Below, piece by piece: positions 52,601-60,692 of a DNA stretch of 64,000 nucleotides. Positions within the stretch are counted from its first letter, which is position 1, and the number at the start of each line of letters is the position of its first letter. The translations under genes and the position numbers were made by a program. Below the pieces are notes generated by a model, which saw nothing but the letters and a program-made list of their open reading frames with translations, searched no databases and was not told the origin of the DNA. Source of the DNA: JANQJA01 sp965267485 (GTDB lineage Bacteria; Pseudomonadota; Gammaproteobacteria; Pseudomonadales; Azotimanducaceae); contig OZ254080.1 of NCBI GenBank assembly GCA_965267485.1, positions 682,001-746,000 of the forward strand, in the 5' to 3' direction.

Positions 52601-52745
52601 TCGAGACAGAAACCACGGGCGGGCTCGTATCGGGATATTCCCGAAGCGGCAGGTCGCGAAAGAACAGGGCACCGAAAGCGACGATCATCAGGCTGATAAC
52701 AGTCGCGAAGACGGGGCGTTTGACGGAGACGTCGGAAATGATCAT
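49641..52745 (-). CDS. RND multidrug efflux pump permease (AcrB/MexB-like, HAE1 family)
   Basis: Inner-membrane trimeric proton antiporter. It has 1034 residues with the usual 12-helix, two-large-loop layout: first helix SVKRPVFATVISLMIVAFGA; proton-relay Asp pair in TM4 (GLVLAIGLVVDDSIVVLENI); after the second repeat AFGAMLGLYLTGDTLNIYSN, IGIIILIGISTQNGILIVEF and LSTIMGSIPLIFATGAGSES. Porter-domain phrases such as NYPGASAQVVETRITQIIED are typical. The start MIISDVSVKRPVF lies 15 bases from the adaptor gene stop, so they form one operon. No outer-membrane channel gene is nearby, so it probably uses a TolC-like protein encoded elsewhere. Substrate unknown. Confidence 0.95.
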   Translation of the reverse strand: MIISDVSVKRPVFATVISLMIVAFGALFFRDLPLREYPDTSPPVVSVSTNYPGASAQVVETRITQIIEDQISGVEGVDAISSSSLDGSSRISVEFEIDRDIDQAANDVRDRVSRVLDRLPEDIDPPQIAKADSDARPIQWFSLTSPNMSTMALTDYAERYLVDQFTVIDGVANIFISGAGRFSMRVWLDRIALAARGLTVIDIENALRTQNVELPAGRIDSLKREFTVRIERGYETTEDFRKLVIGKGSDGQLVRLGDIARVEIGPATYRTEFRGNSQPTVGLGIVKQSTANTLEVLRATNRTAAAINANLPQGMSLVASSDDSVFIENAISSVYVTLAITLSLVSLVIYVFLGTIRAMIIPAVSIPVCLISSFIGLAMFGYSVNLITLLGLVLAIGLVVDDSIVVLENIQRRIEEGEPPLLAAFRGSKQVAFAVIATTAVLIAVFVPIAFLDGVVGIVFAELAVTIGTAVIFSSVLALSLTTMLCSKLLTTHSHESWLTRRVDDIFHWLQRAYDGALRFILPRPMIVLVPVVLLLAGTWWLSREVPTAFAPQEDQGVFFTMINGPEGASFEFMQGQLRQLEDTIDPWVESGDVKKYLVFLPAWGSAEAVNSAVVLVTMVPWEERNVSTSEVMNDLVSRWREIPGIRAFSFMRSGLQRGGGGQPIQFVLGGSTYEELAEWRDIMLERLEENPRISRVQSDYKETKPQLVVEVDKTRAADLGVSTQAIGRTLQTMMSERRITTYIDNGEEYDVIVQADPDQRATIDDLTNIYVRSEDSGQLIPLSNLTSVRPIADAGQLNRYNRLRSITISANIEPGYTLGEALGFMENIVRTELPATAQIGYKGESRELKESEGGLFFAFLLALLVVFLVLAAQFESFVHPFVIMTTVPLAAFGAMLGLYLTGDTLNIYSNIGIIILIGISTQNGILIVEFANQLRDQGMAFTEALTQAADVRLRPVLMTALSTIMGSIPLIFATGAGSESRITLGVVVFSGVLMATVMTLFVVPVFYNLLARNTGSPGEVAARLEQLQTETAS

Positions 52746-52760
52746 CGCAAGGTGTCTCCC

Positions 52761-53855
52761 CTAGTCGCCCAGATCAGCGGGGGTTCCGTCTTCGCGTCTC
52801 GCGACCCGCGCGCCGGGGCGAACCTTGATGATCCCCTGTGTGATGACTTCTTCACCAGCCTCGATTCCGGAGGTCACTTCGACGATTCCCGGACGACGTC
52901 GCCCGGACGTGACTTCCCGTCGGTTTGCAACATTGTCGGCGCCGACAACGTAGACGTACTCCTTGTCCTGAATGGGCACGATGGACGCCTCCGGGACGAC
53001 GAGTGCCTGTTCCCGGTCGAATACGAGATCGACGGTCATCAGCATGCCCGGGCGGAGTTCGCCGCTGGAATTTTCGAGATGGGCGCGAACGGTCAGCGTA
53101 CGGGTGACCGGGTCGACGCGTGAACCGACCGTTCGCACAACCCCTTCGAACACGCGATCGGGATAGGCTGCATTGCGGGCGATGACTTCCTGCGAGGGTT
53201 TGATGCGAGCGAGATACGTCTCCGGTACATCGAAGTCCAGCTTGATGGTGCCGATGTCGTCGATGGTGGTTACGGGCGTCGTGGTCGTCAGCAGCGTGCC
53301 GGGGCTGACGTTACGAAAACCCAGAACGCCGCTGAACGGAGCGCGAATGAGGCGATTCTCCAGCCGCGCCACAATTGCATTGAGTCTGGCTTCGGCCGTC
53401 TGCATCTGTACGCGCCGTTCATCGAGCTGGGTTTCGGAGGCAAGGTTCTGCTCGATGAGGTTGCGGACCCGCTCGAACTGACGGGTTGCTTCTTCAACGG
53501 TCGCCTGCGCTTCTGCCAGCTGCGCTGTCTCTTCGGCGTTGGTGAGCTCGACCAGTATGTCGCCTTCTTCGACGTAGTCGCCGTCGTCGAAATTGACCTT
53601 GCGAACGGTGTCCGTGACCTTCGCGGTCAGCAGTACCGATTCGTTGGCCTGGGCGGTACCGATTGATTCGACCTTGTCGATGATGGTCGCGAGGCGTGCC
53701 GGCTCGGTGACAACGAGCGTTGGCCCGTCGCCGCCCCAGCCGCCGCCGGACTGCTGCGACTGGTTCTCGATATAGGTGTTCGCGGTGACGTATCCGACCC
53801 CAACGAGCACGATGAGGGAGATTGTCAGCAGCGGGTGCCTCTTAATGAAGTCCAT
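52761..53855 (-). CDS. RND efflux membrane-fusion (periplasmic adaptor) protein
   Basis: Links the RND permease to an outer-membrane channel. It has about 364 residues from ATG 53855, which has a good AGGAGC ribosome site; an ATG eight codons upstream lacks this. One N-terminal membrane anchor (HPLLTISLIVLVGVGYVTAN), a Gly-rich linker, the lipoyl half-motifs (VRKVNFDDGDYVEEGDILVE and NRLIRAPFSGVLGFRNVSPG) around a coiled-coil hairpin (about residues 105-165), then the beta-barrel and membrane-proximal domains (DREQALVVPEASIVPIQDKE). It is first in the operon with the permease. Confidence 0.94.
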   Translation of the reverse strand: MDFIKRHPLLTISLIVLVGVGYVTANTYIENQSQQSGGGWGGDGPTLVVTEPARLATIIDKVESIGTAQANESVLLTAKVTDTVRKVNFDDGDYVEEGDILVELTNAEETAQLAEAQATVEEATRQFERVRNLIEQNLASETQLDERRVQMQTAEARLNAIVARLENRLIRAPFSGVLGFRNVSPGTLLTTTTPVTTIDDIGTIKLDFDVPETYLARIKPSQEVIARNAAYPDRVFEGVVRTVGSRVDPVTRTLTVRAHLENSSGELRPGMLMTVDLVFDREQALVVPEASIVPIQDKEYVYVVGADNVANRREVTSGRRRPGIVEVTSGIEAGEEVITQGIIKVRPGARVARREDGTPADLGD

Positions 53856-53939
53856 CGTTGCTCCTGAATGGGCGATCAATCCCGTCTGCGTTCAGGTTAT
53901 TGTCGTTTTGGAGCACGGGCGGGCCCGACATTATAGGGC

Positions 53940-54479
53940 CTATGCCCGCGTACCAGCTACCGGAATCGACGGGCAGGGCAGCAGCGTGCCGCGCCACTCG
54001 AAATCGATTGGCGTGATGGTCTGCTGTTTTGAGTACCGATGCCAAAGCTGCTCCAGGTTATGCGTCTGGCCCGGCATGATGAGCGCCGGAGCGATTTCTG
54101 CGAGTGGCGCCAGCACAAACGCGTTCTCCGTGATTTCTGCCCGTGGCAGTTCGACACCGTCGATGGTGCCTCGCCGCTCACCCATCAGCAGTATGTCGAT
54201 GTCGACGTGCCTCGGTGCGAACCTGCCGGCCGATGGCTCACGGCCATGGCGGTATTCGATCTCGCGAAGTTTCCTGTGGAGTGCGCCAGGCGCGAGTGCG
54301 GACCGGGCCTCAACGACCAGATTCAGAAAATCGGCGCCATCGAATCCTATCGCTGCCGAACGGTATACGGTCGAAATCCTCCGCAGGGTCACCGCAGCGT
54401 CCAGTTCCTCCAGCGCAACAGCGATGTTCCTTGTCGGTGCCACATTGCTGCCAACGCCGAGAAACACCGTGTCGGTCAT
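53940..54479 (-). CDS. folK: 2-amino-4-hydroxy-6-hydroxymethyldihydropteridine pyrophosphokinase
   Basis: Transfers pyrophosphate from ATP to hydroxymethyl-dihydropterin in folate synthesis. It has 179 residues, slightly longer than the usual 160. Signatures: VFLGVGSNVAPTRNI, YRSAAIGFDGADFLN, LREIEYRHGR, RFAPRHVDIDILLMGE and LPRAEITENAFVLAPLAEIA. The start overlaps the folB stop by 4 bases (ATGA). This gene ends the tsaD-folB-folK run. Confidence 0.96.
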   Translation of the reverse strand: MTDTVFLGVGSNVAPTRNIAVALEELDAAVTLRRISTVYRSAAIGFDGADFLNLVVEARSALAPGALHRKLREIEYRHGREPSAGRFAPRHVDIDILLMGERRGTIDGVELPRAEITENAFVLAPLAEIAPALIMPGQTHNLEQLWHRYSKQQTITPIDFEWRGTLLPCPSIPVAGTRA

Positions 54480-54829
54480 CGTGCTGCCCGGTGAATGACG
54501 ACTGCGACCTGATCCGCGTTCGGAATGGCGCCGGGTTTGGCGAGTTTCAGTCTCACGTCACCAAGAGGGAACTGTGCGAGCAGGCTTGCCGCGATCTGTT
54601 CTGCCAGTGCCTCGATCAGTTCGCAGCTCGATGCTTCGACGAGGCGGGTGACGTGGCGGGCGATATCTCCGTAGCTGACGGTATCGGGAAGCTGATCGGA
54701 ACGGGCGGCGTTGCGGGTGTCGAGGCCGACGTCAAGGTCGAGAATCACGGGCTGGGTTCTCGCGCGCTCCCACGGGTGTACGCCGATGACCGCGGCAACC
54801 CGCAGCCCCTCAATGAGAATCCTATCCAC
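54476..54829 (-). CDS. folB: Dihydroneopterin aldolase
   Basis: Cleaves dihydroneopterin to hydroxymethyl-dihydropterin and glycolaldehyde, the step before FolK. It has 117 residues. Family motifs: MDRILIEGLRVAAVIGVHPW, SYGDIARHV, and a catalytic Lys region LKLAKPGAIPNADQVAV. Start and stop overlap tsaD (8 bases) and folK (4 bases). Confidence 0.95.
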   Translation of the reverse strand: MDRILIEGLRVAAVIGVHPWERARTQPVILDLDVGLDTRNAARSDQLPDTVSYGDIARHVTRLVEASSCELIEALAEQIAASLLAQFPLGDVRLKLAKPGAIPNADQVAVVIHRAAR

Positions 54830-55841
54830 CTTCGAGCTCCGTCATCGGCCACCGTGGACGAACCTCGATCTCAAGCGTCTCGGTGTGGCCAAGGAGCATG
54901 CGCGCCATGCCGGCGTAGGCGATCATCGCGCCGTTGTCCGTGCAGAGCCTCAATTCCGGATACAGGATGCGCGTGCCCATGGATGTCGCGAGTTCATCGA
55001 GCGCGGCGCGAAGCTCCACGTTGGCGCTCACGCCGCCGGCGACGATCAGCGTATCCAGTCCCGAGTGCTCGAATGCCCGGCGGCACTTGATACGCAGGGT
55101 GTCGACGACGGCGGCCTGAAAAGCGGTCGCGATGTCGGCCTGATCCTGCGCGGAGGGCGACTCGCCGAGGTCCGCCAGCGCGTTCATCGTATAGGTCTTG
55201 AGCCCGCTGAAGCTGAAGTCGAATCCCGGTCGGTCGGTCATCGGGCGGGGAAACCTGAAGCGACTCCGGTCGCCCTGATCGGCGAGTTTTGCAATCGCGG
55301 GCCCACCGGGATAGCCGAGACCGAGCATCTTCGCGACCTTGTCGAAGGCTTCGCCCGCGGCATCGTCCACGGATTCGCCGAGGATCTCGTACCGGCCCAG
55401 CGACTCGCAGGACATCAGTTGCGTATGTCCGCCGGAAACCAGCAATGCCAGAAAGGGAAAATCGCAGCCGGAGTCACCCAGCATCGGTGCCAGCAGGTGA
55501 CCCTCCATGTGGTGAATGCCGATGGCGGGAACGTCCCAGGCCCATGCGAGCGCCTTGGCAATGCTGGCGCCAACCATCAGCGCACCGACGAGACCGGGGC
55601 CTGCAGTGTATGCAACGGCGTCGATGTCGTTCGGCGTCGAACCGGATTCTTCCAGGACCTGCTCGATCATCGGCAGCGTCTTGCGGATATGGTCCCTCGA
55701 GGCGAGTTCCGGCACCACGCCGCCGTACGCCTGGTGAAGGCTGACCTGGCTGTACAGGAGGTCCGCGAGCAGGCCGCGTTCGCGGTCATACACCGCGACG
55801 CCGGTCTCATCGCAGGACGTCTCGATTCCCAGTACTCGCAC
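54822..55841 (-). CDS. tsaD: tRNA N6-adenosine threonylcarbamoyltransferase TsaD (Kae1/Gcp)
   Basis: Transfers threonylcarbamoyl to A37 of ANN-decoding tRNAs, with TsaB/TsaE. It has about 339 residues. ASKHA-fold motifs: VLGIETSCDETGVAVYD, GGVVPELASRDH, GIHHMEGHLLAPML (metal-binding HxxxH), LLVSGGHTQL, DFSFSGLKT, VAGGVSANVELR and CTDNGAMIAYAG. The canonical N-terminus places the start at GTG 55841 (VRVLGIETS); in-frame starts further upstream add 29 atypical residues and reach into the rpsU promoter. It is divergent from rpsU, the classical arrangement. Confidence 0.95.
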   Translation of the reverse strand: MRVLGIETSCDETGVAVYDRERGLLADLLYSQVSLHQAYGGVVPELASRDHIRKTLPMIEQVLEESGSTPNDIDAVAYTAGPGLVGALMVGASIAKALAWAWDVPAIGIHHMEGHLLAPMLGDSGCDFPFLALLVSGGHTQLMSCESLGRYEILGESVDDAAGEAFDKVAKMLGLGYPGGPAIAKLADQGDRSRFRFPRPMTDRPGFDFSFSGLKTYTMNALADLGESPSAQDQADIATAFQAAVVDTLRIKCRRAFEHSGLDTLIVAGGVSANVELRAALDELATSMGTRILYPELRLCTDNGAMIAYAGMARMLLGHTETLEIEVRPRWPMTELEGG

Positions 55842-55934
55842 GTTTTCTTCAGCCTCGGTTTTCAGGACTGCGTATGTTACTGATTCAGTGAGAGAAAATC
55901 CCGCGGGCCCGGTTGCCGGCTGCGGCAATTTGCT

Positions 55935-55963
55935 TTGCTTTTGGCGGAACTTGCCGCTAGAAT
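55935..55963 (+). promoter_or_regulatory. Sigma-70 promoter of rpsU
   Basis: TTGCTT at 55935-55940 and TAGAAT at 55958-55963 (5 of 6 to the -10 consensus) are separated by 17 bases and lie 36 bases before the rpsU start. A ribosome site AAGAGAG precedes the ATG. Confidence 0.55.
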
Positions 55964-55999
55964 GCGCCGCTCTGGAAATCCATCACCTTCAAGAGAGAT

Positions 56000-56215
56000 A
56001 TGCCACAGGTCAAAGTCAAGGAAAACGAGCCGTTCGACGTCGCACTGCGCCGCTTCAAGCGGTCATGTGAAAAGGCCGGAATTCTGGCTGAGGTACGTCG
56101 TCGCGAGTTTTACGAGAAGCCGACGGCAGTCCGAAAGCGCAAGGCCGCCGCTGCGGTCAAGCGTCACGCCAAGAAGGTCCAGCGCGAATCTCGCCGCATG
56201 GAGCGACTGTACTAG
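56000..56215 (+). CDS. rpsU: 30S ribosomal protein bS21
   Basis: Small basic ribosomal protein needed for initiation on natural mRNAs. It has 71 residues, exactly family length: MPQVKVKENEPFDVALRRFK, then CEKAGILAEVRRREFYEKPT and a basic tail ending RRMERLY. It is first gene of the macromolecular-synthesis block rpsU-yqeY-dnaG-rpoD. Confidence 0.98.
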   Translation: MPQVKVKENEPFDVALRRFKRSCEKAGILAEVRRREFYEKPTAVRKRKAAAAVKRHAKKVQRESRRMERLY

Positions 56216-56220
56216 CCTGA

Positions 56221-56673
56221 ATGGCCAGTTCAGATATTCGTCGCGAAGTCGACGAGCAGATCAAGACAGCAATGAAGGCCCGCGACAAGTCGCGGGTCGC
56301 CGCATTGCGTCAAATCACCACGGAGTTCAAGCGCATCGAGGTCGACGAACGCGTCGAGGTCGATGACGATCGTGCCTTGCAGGTCTTCGACAAGATGTCG
56401 AAGCAGCGCAAGGATTCTCTCTCCCAGTATGAGGCTGCCGGGCGCAATGACCTGGCCGAGCAGGAAGCCTACGAACTCTCTGTGATCGCCGAATTCATGC
56501 CGGAAGCACTGAGCGAGGCGGAACTCGAAGCGATGGTCGATGAGGCAATCAGTGCTTCGGGCGCCACGTCGATGCAGCAGATGGGCGCCGTCATGGGCGT
56601 GCTGAAGCCGAAAGTCCAGGGTCGTGCCGACATGGGGGTCGTCTCGGGCCTGGTGAAATCACGGCTCGGCTGA
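56221..56673 (+). CDS. yqeY: GatB/YqeY domain protein
   Basis: A 150-residue protein of the YqeY family, which resembles the tRNA-binding tail of GatB; its cellular role is not established. Visible: IRREVDEQIKTAMKARDKSR, LRQITTEFKRIEVDER, AIAEF-like VIAEFMPEALSEAELEAMVD, and GAVMGVLKPKVQGRADMGVV ending SGLVKSRLG. It starts 5 bases after rpsU, and is a regular member of this operon in Pseudomonas and relatives. Confidence 0.94.
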   Translation: MASSDIRREVDEQIKTAMKARDKSRVAALRQITTEFKRIEVDERVEVDDDRALQVFDKMSKQRKDSLSQYEAAGRNDLAEQEAYELSVIAEFMPEALSEAELEAMVDEAISASGATSMQQMGAVMGVLKPKVQGRADMGVVSGLVKSRLG

Positions 56674-56752
56674 GCGGCCGTTCCGGCGCTTGCCAACGTC
56701 ACCACCGGGTGACATTGTAGTTTTCCCTTCAACCTGGCGGGTCCGTGCCGAA

Positions 56753-58585
56753 TTGATCCCACGCGATTTTATCGACGAGTTGTTGTCCCGCACCGACATT
56801 GTCGATGTCGTCTCCTCGCGCGTTACGATCAAGAAGCAGGGGAAGGACTGGATGGGCATCTGCCCGTTTCACGACGAGAAGTCACCGTCGTTCAGCGTCA
56901 GTCAGGACAAACAGTTCTTCTATTGTTTTGGTTGTCAGGCGAGTGGTACCGCACTGGATTTCGTCAAGGACTATGACCGGCTGGACTTCCCTGCCGCGGT
57001 CGAGGTTCTGGCGGCGCGGGCCGGTATGGAAGTCCCGAGGTCCGGCCCTGTCGAGTCACCCGAACAACGGCAACGCCGCACGTCGATCTACGATAGCCTT
57101 GAGCAGGCAGCCGAGTTCTATCGTCGGCAGCTCAGAGATCACCCTCAACGTGAGCGAGCGGTTACTTACCTCAAAGGTCGTGGCCTTACAGGGCAAATTG
57201 CGCGTGACTACAGTCTGGGATATGCGCCGCCAGGCTGGGACAACCTGCTTTCGGCCCTTGCCAGGACCAACCACGAGCGCGGCCTGCTCATCGAATCCGG
57301 CATGGTTGTCGACCATGAGGAAGAGAACAAGACGTACGATCGGTTTCGTGACCGCATCATGTTTCCCATCCGCGACAATCGCGGCCGTCCCATTGCCTTT
57401 GGTGGACGCATTATTGGTGACGGCAAGCCAAAGTACCTGAATTCCCCGGAAACACCGGTCTTTCACAAGAGCCGGGAGCTGTACGGTTTGTACGAGGCGC
57501 GCAAACTCAATCGCCGGCTCGAGCAACTGATCATCGTTGAAGGATACATGGACGTCGTTGCGCTGGCGCAGCACGGCGTCACGACCGCGGTGGCGACGCT
57601 GGGTACCGCGACCACGCCGGATCATCTCGATCGCCTGTTCCGCATCGTGTCCCGCGTGGTGTTCTGTTTCGACGGCGACGAGGCGGGACGCAATGCGGCC
57701 TGGAAAGCACTTCGACAGTCACTCGGGTTCATGCGTGACGGTCGTACCGTCAGGTTCCTGTTTGTGCCTGACGGCGAAGATCCCGATTCGCTGATCCGCG
57801 CCGAGGGCCAACAGAAGTTCGAGGACCGCATCGAGGCGTCGCCTCACCTCGAGCAGGTGTTCTTCGAGCATTTGCAGGAAGACATCGATATTTCCTCGAT
57901 CGACGGCAAGGCGACGCTCGCGAGTGTGGCCATGCCCCTGATCGACCAGATCCCCGAGGGGGTCTTCAGGCAGTTGATGATCGAACGGCTGTCCGAGCTG
58001 ACGGGGCTGGCATCAAACCGACTGCTTGCCCTCTATCAGCCGGCCCCGGAGACCGTGGCGCCGCAGACAGACTGGCAGGAGCCCCCACCGGATGACTTCG
58101 CCGGCTACGACATGGACGATGCGCCACCGTGGGGCGACGAGACAGTCCAGGGCCCGGTGCGCCGAACCAGTCCCGGCGTCGACAAGGCGATGGCCATGCT
58201 GCTTCGCTGTCCTGAGCTCGCGAGCCAGTTCGATGAGGACGTTCTCATCATGCTCGAGAAGGAACCGGCCTGTGAACTGCTGGTCTCACTGATGCGAAGA
58301 ATCCGGAACGAGGATGTGCGATCGCCGGCGATTCTCCTGGCCTCGTACCAGGACACCGGGGATTTCGACTGGCTGTGCCAGCTTGCGGAGGCAGAAACCC
58401 TGCTGGACGTCAGTGAATTCCCTGCTGAGTTTGGGGGCATTGTCCAGCGCCTGATACGGGAAATGGAAAGCGAATCAATTCAAGAAGTTATCCGTTCGCT
58501 TGCCGGAAAGCGCCCGGGTGAGCTTTCACCGGCAGAACGGGAAATGCTCGTCAAGCTGCCCCGCGAGCTCAAGAACCGGGCCTGA
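56753..58585 (+). CDS. dnaG: DNA primase
   Basis: Synthesises RNA primers at the replication fork. It has about 610 residues. Zinc-binding CHC2 domain: ICPFHDEKSPSFSVS with FYCFGCQASGTALDF. The catalytic core has RDRIMFPIRDNRGRPIAFGG, then the TOPRIM domain with VEGYMDVVALAQHGV, LGTATTPDHL and FDGDEAGRNAAWKAL. The DnaB-binding C-terminal domain follows a Pro-rich linker (about residues 440-490). The usual N-terminus (IPRDFIDELLSRTDIVDVV) points to TTG 56753; another TTG at 56690 adds 21 atypical residues. No ATG or GTG fits, so a weak start is likely, consistent with the low DnaG level typical of this operon. Confidence 0.95.
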   Translation: MIPRDFIDELLSRTDIVDVVSSRVTIKKQGKDWMGICPFHDEKSPSFSVSQDKQFFYCFGCQASGTALDFVKDYDRLDFPAAVEVLAARAGMEVPRSGPVESPEQRQRRTSIYDSLEQAAEFYRRQLRDHPQRERAVTYLKGRGLTGQIARDYSLGYAPPGWDNLLSALARTNHERGLLIESGMVVDHEEENKTYDRFRDRIMFPIRDNRGRPIAFGGRIIGDGKPKYLNSPETPVFHKSRELYGLYEARKLNRRLEQLIIVEGYMDVVALAQHGVTTAVATLGTATTPDHLDRLFRIVSRVVFCFDGDEAGRNAAWKALRQSLGFMRDGRTVRFLFVPDGEDPDSLIRAEGQQKFEDRIEASPHLEQVFFEHLQEDIDISSIDGKATLASVAMPLIDQIPEGVFRQLMIERLSELTGLASNRLLALYQPAPETVAPQTDWQEPPPDDFAGYDMDDAPPWGDETVQGPVRRTSPGVDKAMAMLLRCPELASQFDEDVLIMLEKEPACELLVSLMRRIRNEDVRSPAILLASYQDTGDFDWLCQLAEAETLLDVSEFPAEFGGIVQRLIREMESESIQEVIRSLAGKRPGELSPAEREMLVKLPRELKNRA

Positions 58586-58644
58586 TTTCCAGATTCTCTT
58601 CACATTCTGGATACATTTAGTACCCATAAATCAGTGACTTGGAG

Positions 58645-58673
58645 TGGAATGAGCCCGGTCTGCCCGTTATAAT
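58645..58673 (+). promoter_or_regulatory. Probable rpoD-proximal promoter
   Basis: A perfect -10 TATAAT at 58668-58673 stands 17 bases after TGGAAT (3 of 6 to the -35 consensus), about 52 bases before the rpoD ATG. Internal promoters before rpoD are normal in this operon. Confidence 0.5.
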
Positions 58674-58724
58674 GGCCGGCTCGGCTTTCTCACTACACCT
58701 TCACCTTCTTGCAATAGGAAACTC

Positions 58725-59558
58725 ATGACCAGCGGATTAGTTAAACAACAGTCCCGGCTGAAGAGCCTCATCAGCCGCGGAAAAGAGCAGGGTTATCTCA
58801 CCTACTCTGAAGTCAATGACCATCTCCCGGATGAGATCTCCGATCCCGAACAGATCGAAGACATCATCAGCATGATCAACGACATGGGTATTGCTGTCCA
58901 TGAGGCTGCGCCGGAAAGCGATGACCTCATGCAGGAAGGCGACTCCACGGACGAACTCGCTGCAGAAGAAGCGGCGGCGGTGCTGGTCGCCGTCGAAAGC
59001 GAAGCGGGCCGGACCACGGACCCTGTTCGCATGTACATGCGCGAGATGGGTACCGTCGAACTGCTGACCCGTGAGGGCGAGATCGTGATCGCCAAACGCA
59101 TCGAGGAAGGCATCCGGGATGTGCTCCATGCGCTTGCCGGCTTCCCCGGAGCGGTTGAATACATCCTGGGCGAATACGATGCGTCGCAGGAAGAAGAAGG
59201 CAAGCTGTCCGACATTCTCATCGGCTTCCTCGACCCGGCGGAAGACGTGCCGCCCGCGGCTCAGGTCGTTCCTGGCAATAACGATAACAACGACGATGAC
59301 GACGTCAGCGAAGACGAAGACAAGGGGCCGGACCCCGAGCTTGCCCGCGAACGGTTCGAGGCGCTGCGCAAGCAGCTGAAGAAGACCCAGCGCACGATCA
59401 AGCGTCATGGGCGCCCGAGTGAGCAGGCCGACAAGGATCTCGAGAAGCTGGGCGACCTGTTCCAGTTCTTCAAGCTTGTGCCCAAGCACTACGATCACAT
59501 CGTCGAACTGGCGCGTGAGCCGCATACCCAGATCCGCCGTCAGGAACGCACGTCATGA
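58725..59558 (+). CDS. rpoD: RNA polymerase sigma-70 factor RpoD, N-terminal part (frame broken)
   Basis: 277 residues with region 1.1 (MTSGLVKQQSRLKSLISRGK, LTYSEVNDHLPDEISDPEQI), region 1.2 (RTTDPVRMYMREMGTVELLT, REGEIVIAKRIEEG) and the non-conserved region, which includes an Asn/Asp run (NNDNNDDDDVSEDED) and ends FFKLVPKHYDHIVELAREPH, TQIRRQERTS, TGA. In E. coli RpoD the homologous QER is followed directly by the sequence that here starts in the -1 frame at 59555. So one base appears to be missing after 59552-59554, or the protein is truly made in two pieces. Confidence 0.9.
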   Translation: MTSGLVKQQSRLKSLISRGKEQGYLTYSEVNDHLPDEISDPEQIEDIISMINDMGIAVHEAAPESDDLMQEGDSTDELAAEEAAAVLVAVESEAGRTTDPVRMYMREMGTVELLTREGEIVIAKRIEEGIRDVLHALAGFPGAVEYILGEYDASQEEEGKLSDILIGFLDPAEDVPPAAQVVPGNNDNNDDDDVSEDEDKGPDPELARERFEALRKQLKKTQRTIKRHGRPSEQADKDLEKLGDLFQFFKLVPKHYDHIVELAREPHTQIRRQERTS

Positions 59559-60553
59559 ACACGGCGGTGCGCAAGGCGAAGATGCCGCGCAAGACCTTCC
59601 TCGAGAAGTTCACCGGCAAGGAAGACGATCTCAAGTGGATCTCGAAGATGGCCCGTGCCGGTCATGACAAGCTGAAGAACCACGCCGACGATATCCTTCG
59701 CGCGCAGAAGCGCATCAAGGTGACCGCAGAAGAAGTCGGTATCACGGTCACTGAAATCAAGGATATCAACCGCCGCATGTCGATCGGCGAGGCGAAAGCA
59801 CGACGCGCCAAGAAGGATATGGTCGAGGCCAACCTCCGGCTTGTGATCTCGATCGCCAAGAAGTACACGAACCGCGGGCTGCAGTTCCTTGACCTCATTC
59901 AGGAAGGCAACATCGGCCTGATGAAGGCCGTCGACAAGTTCGAATACCGTCGCGGCTACAAGTTCTCGACCTATGCGACCTGGTGGATCCGTCAGGCCAT
60001 TACGCGGTCGATCGCCGACCAGGCGCGAACCATTCGTATCCCTGTGCACATGATCGAGACGATCAACAAGCTGTCGCGTATTTCCCGCCAGATGCTTCAG
60101 GAAATGGGCCGCGAGCCCACCCCGGAGGAACTCGGTGTACGCATGGAGATGCCCGAAGAGAAAGTGCGCCGCGTGCTCAAGATCGCAAAAGAGCCAATTT
60201 CGATGGAAACACCGATTGGCGACGATGAAGATTCGCACCTGGGTGATTTCCTTGATTCCGACAACAACCTTTCCGAGGGGGCGTCAGTCGGGTCTCCGAT
60301 CGATACCGCGACCGATGAAGGTCTGCGTGAAGCAACGCGCAGCGTGCTGTCTGGCCTCACCGCGCGCGAAGCCAAAGTGCTCCGCATGCGTTTCGGCATC
60401 GACATGAACACCGACCACACGCTGGAGGAAGTCGGCAAGCAGTTTGATGTCACCCGTGAGCGCATTCGCCAGATCGAAGCCAAGGCGCTCCGCAAGCTTC
60501 GTCACCCGACACGCTCGGATCACCTGCGAAGCTTCCTCGACGAAACCTCCTAG
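59555..60553 (+). CDS. rpoD: RNA polymerase sigma-70 factor RpoD, C-terminal part (frame broken)
   Basis: 332 residues continuing RpoD in the -1 frame: KMPRKTFLEKFTGKEDD, region 2.1-2.4 (MSIGEAKARRAKKDMVEANL, RLVISIAKKYTNRGLQFLDL, YKFSTYATWWIRQAITRSIA), region 3 (RISRQMLQEMGREPTPEELG), PISMETPIGDDEDSHLGDF, and region 4 with LTAREAKVLRMRFGIDMNTD, HTLEEVGKQFDVTRERIRQI and a normal C-terminus RSFLDETS. Regions 2 and 4 are nearly identical to E. coli, so selection has kept this part. Its ATG overlaps the upstream stop (ATGA), and AGGAA stands 8 bases before it, so separate translation is formally possible. A clear terminator follows. Confidence 0.92.
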   Translation: MNTAVRKAKMPRKTFLEKFTGKEDDLKWISKMARAGHDKLKNHADDILRAQKRIKVTAEEVGITVTEIKDINRRMSIGEAKARRAKKDMVEANLRLVISIAKKYTNRGLQFLDLIQEGNIGLMKAVDKFEYRRGYKFSTYATWWIRQAITRSIADQARTIRIPVHMIETINKLSRISRQMLQEMGREPTPEELGVRMEMPEEKVRRVLKIAKEPISMETPIGDDEDSHLGDFLDSDNNLSEGASVGSPIDTATDEGLREATRSVLSGLTAREAKVLRMRFGIDMNTDHTLEEVGKQFDVTRERIRQIEAKALRKLRHPTRSDHLRSFLDETS

Positions 60554-60573
60554 GGTTCGCGCCGGCGACAACC

Positions 60574-60605
60574 AAAGCCCGCCTCTGGCGGGCTTTTTCT
60601 TTTTT
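60574..60605 (+). terminator. Rho-independent terminator after rpoD
   Basis: AAAGCCCGCC, loop TCT, GGCGGGCTTTTTCTTTTTT: an eight-pair GC-rich stem followed by a long T-tract, 20 bases after the rpoD stop. Confidence 0.93.
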
Positions 60606-60692
60606 GGACCGTCCGTCGCCTCACCCACGCAATCTGTGGCCGGATCCGCGGCCATACGCTACTTTTCGCCCATCGGGCCGGGTATCTGACAC

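Noticed and set aside
24060..52745. Type I secretion of an RTX protein
   Set aside because: The protein has a TPS domain and its own TpsB; the downstream RND pump and adaptor are not an ABC-type exporter.
59545..59562. Programmed -1 ribosomal frameshift in rpoD
   Set aside because: The sequence CGCACGTCATGAAC has no slippery heptamer and I saw no strong following stem or pseudoknot. A one-base deletion or sequencing error explains it better.
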